Below are positions 15,471 to 22,451 of a stretch of 33,083 nt of DNA, one piece after another. A program made the position numbers and the translations under genes. The notes below the pieces were generated by a model. It was not told the origin of the DNA. It did no database searches and saw only the letters and a list, made by a program, of their open reading frames with translations. This DNA comes from Flavobacterium sp. (GTDB lineage: Bacteria; Bacteroidota; Bacteroidia; Flavobacteriales; Flavobacteriaceae). How positions within the stretch are numbered: position 1 is the first letter of the stretch; each line of letters starts with the position of its first letter. The DNA lies in the NCBI RefSeq assembly GCF_039595935.1, contig NZ_JBCNKR010000008.1:1-33083 (forward strand), in the 5' to 3' direction.

Positions 15471-15788
15471 ATTTAACCGCAAAGTTCGCGAAGGTTTTAC
15501 GCAAAGTGCGAAAATTATAAAAAAGAACAGCTACAGATTAAAGTATTTTCACAGATTAAAAAAAATCATTTTAATCCTTTTAATCTGTGGTAAAAAAAAC
15601 ACTCAAAGTTTTGTCTTTTTTAACGCAAAGCTCGCTAAGTTATTTTAAGGTATTGTTTTATAAAAAAAACATAAAGTTCGCAAAGCTTTGTATTGATAAA
15701 GCTTTTCGAACTTTACATTTTATATGCACACTGCTAAAAAAACTTTGCAGACTTAGCGTTAAACCCTTCGCGAACTTTGCGGTTAAAT
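15471..15788. repeat. Nested inverted repeats filling the TonB receptor-ftsX gap
   Basis: The 424-base gap 15366-15789 holds no gene. Outer arms of 24 bases are perfect complements (15471-15494, beginning ATTTAACCGCAAAG; 15765-15788). An inner pair lies at 15550-15561 and 15578-15589 (CACAGATTAAAA with TTTTAATCTGTG). Additional CGCAAAG/CTTAGCG words lie at 15622-15641 and 15741-15760. The outer right arm ends one base before the receptor stop codon, so it is transcribed at the 3' end of that gene's message. Confidence 0.8.
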
Positions 15789-15789
15789 A

Positions 15790-18351
15790 TTAGATTTTGC
15801 TAGTCTCCCAAACTAAAGACAAATAATATAATCCGCCAATCGAAGGTCCGCCCAGAATTGACGTATAAGCTTTATTCAAAACATTCGTTCCACCTAATTT
15901 TGTTGTAATGCCAGATTTTTTGAAATAATAATTAACCTGAGCATCCATTGTCCAATAAGCAGGAACAGTTCCGCTTACTAAAAAAGATACATAGTCAAAA
16001 TTATTTTGATAACGCGCACTAACACTTGCGCCCAAATTTTTCCAGATATTTTGTGCCAGTAAAGTTCCGTTTACATTAAATTCAGGGGTGTTAAAACCGT
16101 CTTCCAAACCATCTTTATCATCCGTTCGGTCGAGTTTGGTGTACGTAAGATTTGTCAAAGCTGTAAAAGTTTGATCAATCCGGTATTTTAAACCTAAACT
16201 TCCTCCGTAATTGTAAATTTTACTTTTGGAGTTCGTCCATAAACGATAACGGTTTTGCGTATTTTTAGAATACAACGCAGTCGGAATCAAATTTGGATCG
16301 GTAGTGTTTGGAATACTGGCTTCAACCTGAGCAATAAAATTTTTATACGAGTTGTAATAAAAATCGGCATCAATAAAAAGGTTTCTGTTTAAAGTCATTC
16401 CTCTAAAACCAAATTCAAACGATTTTACAAATTCGGGTTCTAAATAAGTGTACGGATTTTTCTGAAGCGTGTTTTTATTCTTTTCAATCGCCGCTGCCTG
16501 AGTCAAACCATTTGTATTGACGTCAGTATTTACCTGCGCCTGAAATTTATCGATAGAAGCTTTGGTATACGAATTCTCAAAAATTCCGTCAGACATAATT
16601 CTCAAACCACCAACACGTTTTACTCCGCCCGAATTTACGTTAGAAAACCCTTCGAAAATACTCGGAAAACGATAACCTGTCTGGTAAGATGCTCTAAAAT
16701 TGATGGTTTCTTTTGGCGAATAAACTGTCGTAAATTGTGGTGTAAATTTAGCATCAAAATAATCAGCTTTATCAACTCTTATTGTAGCGCCCAAACGCAA
16801 TTTTGAAGCAAAGAAATCTTTTGTCAATTGTGTAAAACCTCCCGTTTTTTGATAGGTTAGATTTTCATCCGCATGAACAGGATTAATGAAATAATTTCCA
16901 TCCGGAACAATAATGTAATTTCTATAATCGAAACCACTTAAAAGTTTAGCATCGATTTTTTCGAAGAAATCAACAAAAGCTTTATCCCAATTAAACAAAC
17001 CTTCGCCATGAACTAAAGTCGATTTTACGCGCAAAGCCGCGCCAATATCCCAATTGTTGATGTCGATTAATTCATTTTTCTTGTTTTCGTAAACCTCGGT
17101 TCCGGGTTGAAATCTTCCCTGATCAGACTGCGCTCTGGCAATTCTGTGTGCATCGGCAACAGAAGCGCCATTGGTAACAGCATTTTTATAAGCAGTGCTG
17201 TAATCTGCAAACCATTTATCATCTGATTTAAAAGCGCGATCCATATTTTCGGCAAGTGAACGCAGATTGTATGAGTTTCCGGTATTTTCAGTTGTTGCAT
17301 ACGCTTTTAATTGAAAAATAGGTGTGTGATAATCGGCAGAAAACTGATTTAAAGTATAATCGTCTAATCGAAATCGGTTCGAGCGCTGATAAATCGTATT
17401 GATTAAAGCCGTTTTATAAGTCACAGAAAGTTCATGATTTTGTTTTGGACGAAAGTAAAAACCAAAATCGGCTTTGTAATTTTTAATATCATAATCCGTA
17501 ATATCGGTTTCGCGATAACCTGTTCTGGCAACAACATAATTTTTGCCGTTTAAGTTTAATGTTTTTCGGTTTGCCGATTCGTTTCCGTAACCATTCACTT
17601 CGTCATAAGCTGGATTGTCAGCACCAAATAAGCCTGTCGAAGCATTTGCATTTGGAGCCAGATTGGTTCTGTCATCAGCAACCCAATCCGTTCCGCCGGT
17701 AGTTGAAGCATTAATTTTAAAAGCCCATTTTTCGTTGAAAGCTTTAGCAAATCTCAAATTAAACTGTGAATATACTTTCGGTGAAAATCGGTCAATATTG
17801 CCAACATGGTTTACTCCGGTTAATTGTTGAATGGCGATTCCCTGATATTCAAAAGGATTTTTGGTTTGAATATTGGCCAATCCGTTAATAGCATTCATCC
17901 CATATAAAGCTGCCGCAGTTCCGGGAATAATTTCGATTTTATCAATATCAAGATCATTGGCACCCAAAGCATTTGCAATTGGCGCACCCAAATGCGGAGC
18001 CTGATTGTCGATTCCGTCAACCAATTGAGCAAATCTTACATTGGTAGAATTGGCAAATCCGCGTGTATTGATGACTTTAAAACCTAAACTTGGAGTAATA
18101 ATCTGAACGCCTTTTACATTTTCCAAAGCTTCATAAATACTCGGCGATCCCATTATTTTGGCTCCTGCCGATTTTAATTGCTCAATACTAATTGGCGAAC
18201 GCATTATGTTTTCAGAACGGCGGGAAGCGGAAATTATCACTTCATTCAGTTCTTCTTTTTTGATACTGTCTTGTTTTGTTTTTGAATTTTCAGTTTGAGA
18301 AAAACTTTTCAGACCGAAAAAAAATAAAAGAAAATATAATTTCTGGTTCAT
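15790..18351 (-). CDS. TonB-dependent outer-membrane receptor
   Basis: An 853-residue receptor. It has a signal peptide (1-18, ending LKSFSQ), then EELNEVIISASRR as the plug start and a plug domain (about 35-165) with VINTRGFANSTNVRFAQLVD and IEIIPGTAAALYGMNAING. A 22-strand-type barrel follows, ending in GGLYYLSLVWETSKI. It lacks the CarboxypepD_reg domain seen on SusC-type receptors and has no SusD partner nearby, so it is more likely a metal, cofactor or small-molecule importer than a glycan receptor. The gene upstream on the same strand encodes a ModE-like regulator. An oxyanion ligand such as molybdate is therefore conceivable, but no modABC genes are in the window and the ligand is unproven. 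Confidence 0.85.
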   Translation of the reverse strand: MNQKLYFLLFFFGLKSFSQTENSKTKQDSIKKEELNEVIISASRRSENIMRSPISIEQLKSAGAKIMGSPSIYEALENVKGVQIITPSLGFKVINTRGFANSTNVRFAQLVDGIDNQAPHLGAPIANALGANDLDIDKIEIIPGTAAALYGMNAINGLANIQTKNPFEYQGIAIQQLTGVNHVGNIDRFSPKVYSQFNLRFAKAFNEKWAFKINASTTGGTDWVADDRTNLAPNANASTGLFGADNPAYDEVNGYGNESANRKTLNLNGKNYVVARTGYRETDITDYDIKNYKADFGFYFRPKQNHELSVTYKTALINTIYQRSNRFRLDDYTLNQFSADYHTPIFQLKAYATTENTGNSYNLRSLAENMDRAFKSDDKWFADYSTAYKNAVTNGASVADAHRIARAQSDQGRFQPGTEVYENKKNELIDINNWDIGAALRVKSTLVHGEGLFNWDKAFVDFFEKIDAKLLSGFDYRNYIIVPDGNYFINPVHADENLTYQKTGGFTQLTKDFFASKLRLGATIRVDKADYFDAKFTPQFTTVYSPKETINFRASYQTGYRFPSIFEGFSNVNSGGVKRVGGLRIMSDGIFENSYTKASIDKFQAQVNTDVNTNGLTQAAAIEKNKNTLQKNPYTYLEPEFVKSFEFGFRGMTLNRNLFIDADFYYNSYKNFIAQVEASIPNTTDPNLIPTALYSKNTQNRYRLWTNSKSKIYNYGGSLGLKYRIDQTFTALTNLTYTKLDRTDDKDGLEDGFNTPEFNVNGTLLAQNIWKNLGASVSARYQNNFDYVSFLVSGTVPAYWTMDAQVNYYFKKSGITTKLGGTNVLNKAYTSILGGPSIGGLYYLSLVWETSKI

Positions 18352-18432
18352 GTTTTTGGTTAGTTATCTCAGTATGTTTTAAAATGAATACTGAAGATTA
18401 AAAAAATAGTATTTTGGTTAATTCTTTTTTTT

Positions 18433-18570
18433 AACACATAGAAGCATAGTTTTTTATACTTAATTAAAGATTGTAAAAAGAAACTAGTTTCTAAAACATA
18501 GATTTGCTATGTGTATTTAAATTAAGTGAAACGCCTTTTTACGATTGCTAAAGCTATGTTTCTATGTGTT
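18433..18570. repeat. Inverted repeat of the ACACATAG family
   Basis: AACACATAGAAGCATAGTTT (18433-18452) is the near complement of 18550-18570 (AAAGCTATGTTTCTATGTG and onward), and another CTATGTGT word lies near 18509-18516. The repeats occupy the gap between the ModE-like gene and the receptor gene, and could separate their transcripts. Confidence 0.65.
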
Positions 18571-18583
18571 TAAATATTTGTTT

Positions 18584-18931
18584 TTAAAATTTCAAATTCT
18601 GAGTTTCTTTTTGAGCAAATTCTTTAATACGTTTTTCGACTTCATAAAAAACAGTTATTGCTCTTTCGCCGGCTTCTGTCAAACGTGCTCCGCCGCCGCC
18701 TTTTCCTCCGAGAAGTTTTTCAACTAAAGGAGATTCTGCTCGCTGATTCATTTCTTCGACTAATTGCCAGGCTTGTCGATACGCCATTTTCATTTCTTTT
18801 GCCGCATTGGTAATCGAACCCGTTTTTTGAATATTTTCTAAAAGCCAGATTTTACCAATTCCTAAAAAAGCGCCATCGGTTCCTTCAATCCAAACCCGAA
18901 CTTCAATCGAATATTTTTTGTTGCTGCTCAT
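18584..18931 (-). CDS. ModE-like winged-helix transcriptional regulator
   Basis: A 115-residue protein corresponding to the DNA-binding N-terminal domain of ModE (LysR-type winged helix). The run ENIQKTGSITNAAKEMKMAY is followed by RQAWQLVEEMN, then a wing with LVEKLLGGKGGGGARLTEAG and a C-terminal helix that could dimerise. The molybdate-binding TOBE/MOP domains of full ModE (about 260 residues) are absent, as in many short ModE-like proteins, so effector sensing is not evident. It lies upstream of the TonB receptor on the same strand with a 232-base gap, which makes that receptor the likeliest target. Confidence 0.85.
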   Translation of the reverse strand: MSSNKKYSIEVRVWIEGTDGAFLGIGKIWLLENIQKTGSITNAAKEMKMAYRQAWQLVEEMNQRAESPLVEKLLGGKGGGGARLTEAGERAITVFYEVEKRIKEFAQKETQNLKF

Positions 18932-19018
18932 TTAATTCTTGCTTATTGGTAAAAGTAGTTATTTATGTAAATCAATTCTCTCATTATGTCGAAAGATAAA
19001 TTAAAAATAATTTTAAAC

Positions 19019-19059
19019 TACGTAATAATAATGCAAACATAAGTATTTATACGTAATAA
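19019..19059. promoter_or_regulatory. Direct repeat TACGTAATAA in a divergent intergenic region
   Basis: TACGTAATAA occurs at 19019-19028 and again at 19050-19059, 31 bases apart (about three helical turns), between the ModE-like gene and the WG gene. The spacing suits a regulator bound on one face of the DNA. No regulator can be assigned. Confidence 0.3.
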
Positions 19060-19103
19060 AAAATAAGTAATTTGTTATTTTATTTGTTTGTCAATGAAAT
19101 AGC

Positions 19104-19134
19104 TTTGGAACACGCTTTAATAAATGTAGTTTTG
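19104..19134 (+). promoter_or_regulatory. Promoter of the WG-MORN gene pair
   Basis: TTTG at 19104-19107 and TAGTTTTG at 19127-19134 (exact TAnnTTTG), with 19 bases between them, match the Bacteroidota promoter consensus well. The ATG at 19159 follows by 24 bases. This supports that start over a longer frame beginning at 19072, which would lie upstream of the promoter. Confidence 0.6.
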
Positions 19135-19158
19135 CTCGAGATTATTTATTTTTTAAGT

Positions 19159-20787
19159 ATGAAAAGAAAGTTACAATTTATTTTTTTATTGATTATCAAT
19201 GTAAGTTTTGCCCAAGATATTGCAATTCCTTATCGAGACGGAAAAAAGTGGGGAATTTGTAATGCAGAATCAAAATTGTTAATAGAACCAAAGTTCGATA
19301 AGATTGAGTTTTATGCTTTTTGGGGAGATTATAGAGTTATGCTTTCTTCACTAAAAAATCTTAGAGGTCTAATCATTGATGGAAAAGAAATTTTGCCTCC
19401 AGTTTACCAATCTATTTCCCGAAGAGGAGATTTATACATTGCCGTAAAATTTGAGAATGGACAAAAAAGAACAGAGGTAATTTTGTCAAATGGTAAATCG
19501 ATTTTGGCAAAACCTATAGTCGAAATAATTGTGAATGAAAAATTTGACAGCAAATTCTATTTTTTTCATGTTTTGAATTTAGATCTTACAGAAAGCGTTT
19601 TTATTTATGATTCTTTGTCTAATACTATTTCGCAATGGTTATATGAAGATTTTTATTCTCTGGATTTATTGAGAATAAAGGATATAAAACAAGTGCATTT
19701 CAAAGTAAAAAAGAAACAAAACGATGCGGTTGCACTTGAAACTTGGAATTTTTCTGAGTTCCCAAAAAATATTTCCAAATTAAAAACATACTTCAAAAGT
19801 GAAGAAGATCTGATGTTGCTTTTTATGAAGAAGAACCCAAGAGATTATGAAAGTGGTAGTGGAGGTGGAAACGGTTATGGAGATTATGGAGTAATCAAGG
19901 GAGACACTGGTGATATGCTAACAATTGATGAGCCAGTAGGATCTGGGGAAAGCAAGAAAACGATTGTCAAGGAACCTGTCTATATGTCGAATGAATTTAA
20001 AATAGAAAACAATAAACTGGTTTTAGTGTCACAAAATGATAGAAAGAATGGCCCAAAGAAAATAATTCCTGTATCATTAAAGGTTCCGATTGAAGATGTG
20101 GAATTGCTAAACAATACAACTTTTAATAGAGAAAATGACACCATTAATTACTTTAAAAATATTGTTTTCTACAAAAAGAAGAATAAGGCTGGGATATTGT
20201 TTTCGTCTAAAACTAAAAACTTAGTAAAATTTGATACTATTGTAAAGAAAGGAACTTGGATTTATGACGATCAGCAAAATAATAAAGTAATTTTTAAGGT
20301 CGGAAACAAAGATTCAAAAACAAATAAATTCAAGTATAGTTTTTACAGTAGTGATCAAAAACTTTTATTTCCTGTTCAGTTCGATGATTTGAAACAATCC
20401 AGTTTGGTTCATGACAATAGTGTCAAAGTTTTAATTAGTACTATTGGCGATAAATATGGTATTGTTCAAAATAATGGAGTTGAAATTCTCAAAGCAGAAT
20501 ATGACGAAATTGTAGAATTTCAAAGTATGAATTCGACACTTAAAATTGTTCAGTTAAAAAAAGACAATAAATATCGTTTCATAACGCAGCATTACAGTGA
20601 TAAATTAAATCAAAATTCAGCATTATTTGATTATCCTTTGAAAGATGTTTTTTCAAATTATCCGAAAAAAGATTATGAAGATTCGACAGGAATCACGCAG
20701 ACCATAAATTTATTAGAACTTGTTGATCAAAATAAAGTACTAGTTGGATATGCAAATCAGAATGGAACTTTATATTTTAAAAATTAA
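19159..20787 (+). CDS. Exported WG-repeat protein
   Basis: A 542-residue protein with a signal peptide (1-19, ending NVSFAQ). WG-type repeats are visible: PYRDGKKWGICNAESKLLIE followed by PKFDKIEFY near the N-terminus, and DKYGIVQNNGVEILKAEYDE near residue 430. A Gly/Ser-rich linker with SGSGGGNGYGDYG lies around 231-245. WG repeats form beta-rich solenoids or propeller-like structures of unclear function, and many Bacteroidota proteins of this type are secreted or periplasmic. I chose ATG 19159 because it gives a clean signal peptide and follows a good promoter. The MORN-repeat gene begins 5 bases after the stop, so the two are one operon. Confidence 0.7.
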   Translation: MKRKLQFIFLLIINVSFAQDIAIPYRDGKKWGICNAESKLLIEPKFDKIEFYAFWGDYRVMLSSLKNLRGLIIDGKEILPPVYQSISRRGDLYIAVKFENGQKRTEVILSNGKSILAKPIVEIIVNEKFDSKFYFFHVLNLDLTESVFIYDSLSNTISQWLYEDFYSLDLLRIKDIKQVHFKVKKKQNDAVALETWNFSEFPKNISKLKTYFKSEEDLMLLFMKKNPRDYESGSGGGNGYGDYGVIKGDTGDMLTIDEPVGSGESKKTIVKEPVYMSNEFKIENNKLVLVSQNDRKNGPKKIIPVSLKVPIEDVELLNNTTFNRENDTINYFKNIVFYKKKNKAGILFSSKTKNLVKFDTIVKKGTWIYDDQQNNKVIFKVGNKDSKTNKFKYSFYSSDQKLLFPVQFDDLKQSSLVHDNSVKVLISTIGDKYGIVQNNGVEILKAEYDEIVEFQSMNSTLKIVQLKKDNKYRFITQHYSDKLNQNSALFDYPLKDVFSNYPKKDYEDSTGITQTINLLELVDQNKVLVGYANQNGTLYFKN

Positions 20788-20792
20788 TTAAA

Positions 20793-22301
20793 ATGAAAAA
20801 GCTACTAAATATATTTTTTATCCTGTTGCATACTTTGGTTTTTTCGCAAACAAGATATTCTACACATAATGTACGTTTTGGAAGTGAAATGCCAGAATTA
20901 AAAGAAGCTGATGTTTTTTTCTATTCAGAATGGGAAGCTAATCCAGCCGATTTTCCAAATAAACTTTCTGATATAGTAAATCTTCAAAAATTAAATAAGA
21001 AGGCCAATGTCAAATATCTTATAAACAAAGAGAAAGAAAGTACCGTCGTTGAAATATTGATTAACGGTCAAAAGTTTTCAGAATCTCACTATAAAAATGG
21101 TTTGCTAGACGGTCTTAAAACCATTTATCGAGAAAAAGGCTTGATTTTTCAGCAAATAGAATTTAAAAACGGAAAAGCAAACGGAATTGCGAAAGTTTAT
21201 AATGAAAGAGGAAATCTTATTTTAGAAACCAATTATAAAAACAATCTCAAAGACGGCTTGCGAAGATTTATTATTCCAAGACGTAAGGATATTACTATTG
21301 AAGGCAATTATACGGAAGGAAACATAAAAGGAGATCTAAAAGTCTCTTGTGAAAATGAGGTGTACTTTTATCCAAATGATTTGAAAAAAGGACTCGTAAA
21401 ACGATTTGTGGATGATAAGTTGGTTTCGGAATTTTCTATTTCACAGGAAAAAGTCTTCAATGGTGAATTCAAAGAATATAATCCGATTACAGGAAAATTA
21501 ATTAGGAAAACTCCATATTATTTGGGTGATATAAACGGTTTTGTTGAATATTATAAATTGAATGGAGAATTTCATTTTAAAAATGAATATCGTTTTGGTA
21601 ATAGAGTAGGTGCACACAAGTATTATGGAGAAGATAATACACTTTTTTCTGAAGAATATTATGACCAAGAAGGATTGAAAACTGGTGTATGGAAAGATTA
21701 CGAAAGATCAGGAGTTTTAAGTGATGAAAAGCAATATGTAAATGATAAACTGGAAGGAACGGCTAAAGAGTTTAGAAATGGAATTCTTACTGAATCGACA
21801 GAATATCATGAGGGTAAAAGAAACGGAATATCGCAGTATTTTGAGCAAAAAACAGGAGTCTTAAAGACAGAAGCCTTGTATGAAAATGATATCAGAAAAA
21901 ACGAAAAACAATATTACCCGAAAGGATTGGTGTTTACAGAAACTGATTTTAGAAAAGACGGGAGAAGAATTGCAGTTAGATATTTTGATGAAGAGAAAAA
22001 ATTACTTTGTGAGAATAAGTGGGGAGAGAATGGAAATCCAAAAGGGACTCACAAGACTTATAATACGAGCAGAGATAATAAATTATATCTTGACACAGAA
22101 ATAGAATATAATGAAAAAGGAGAGCAAATAATTAATGCTAACTATAATGCTGATGGCGGATATGTGATAAAACATCTAAAAGATGGAAAATGGCATGGGC
22201 TAACAACCGTTTACAGCAGTAAAACAAATACGAAAGAAGAGATCTATTATTTTCAAAGTAAAAAAGTAACCAAAGAAGAATTTGAAAAACTCAATAAATA
22301 G
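20793..22301 (+). CDS. Exported MORN-repeat (YwqK-like) protein
   Basis: A 502-residue protein with a signal peptide (1-19, ending LVFSQ). It contains many MORN_2/YwqK-type units of about 22-25 residues with the pattern G-x-Y/W-K/E-x-Y-x-x-x-G, for example YKNGLLDGLKTIYREKGLI, FKNGKANGIAKVYNERGNL, GVWKDYERSGVLSDEKQYV and HEGKRNGISQYFEQKTG. Annotation pipelines often call such proteins YwqK-family antitoxins. No toxin partner is evident here, so I do not use that name as a function. It is the second gene of an operon with the WG protein. Both are exported repeat proteins, suggesting a joint envelope or extracellular role. Confidence 0.75.
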   Translation: MKKLLNIFFILLHTLVFSQTRYSTHNVRFGSEMPELKEADVFFYSEWEANPADFPNKLSDIVNLQKLNKKANVKYLINKEKESTVVEILINGQKFSESHYKNGLLDGLKTIYREKGLIFQQIEFKNGKANGIAKVYNERGNLILETNYKNNLKDGLRRFIIPRRKDITIEGNYTEGNIKGDLKVSCENEVYFYPNDLKKGLVKRFVDDKLVSEFSISQEKVFNGEFKEYNPITGKLIRKTPYYLGDINGFVEYYKLNGEFHFKNEYRFGNRVGAHKYYGEDNTLFSEEYYDQEGLKTGVWKDYERSGVLSDEKQYVNDKLEGTAKEFRNGILTESTEYHEGKRNGISQYFEQKTGVLKTEALYENDIRKNEKQYYPKGLVFTETDFRKDGRRIAVRYFDEEKKLLCENKWGENGNPKGTHKTYNTSRDNKLYLDTEIEYNEKGEQIINANYNADGGYVIKHLKDGKWHGLTTVYSSKTNTKEEIYYFQSKKVTKEEFEKLNK

Positions 22302-22380
22302 GAAATGAAACGATTTTAATTGCAATTTTTATTTATAAAAGTTAATAAGACCTAAAGTTTTATGTTTCATACAATAAATG

Positions 22381-22388
22381 TAAATTTG
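22381..22388 (+). promoter_or_regulatory. Probable -7 box of leuS
   Basis: TAAATTTG is an exact TAnnTTTG match 63 bases before the leuS ATG. The leader contains AAAGAG and CTCTTT words that could pair. I see no T-box-like structure, and no TTG at the proper -33 spacing. Confidence 0.45.
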
Positions 22389-22451
22389 CGCCATAATTTA
22401 AAGAGGTAAAGCTTTGTAACTTTGTCTCTTTGCAACTTTGAACCTTAAAAA

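Noticed and set aside
15366..15789. CRISPR-like array from repeated CGCAAAG words
   Set aside because: The words are irregular in spacing and orientation and form inverted pairs, not equal repeats with unique spacers. No cas genes are present.
22381..22451. T-box or leader-peptide control of leuS
   Set aside because: The leader is only about 60 bases, has no specifier or T-box motif, and no run of leucine codons.
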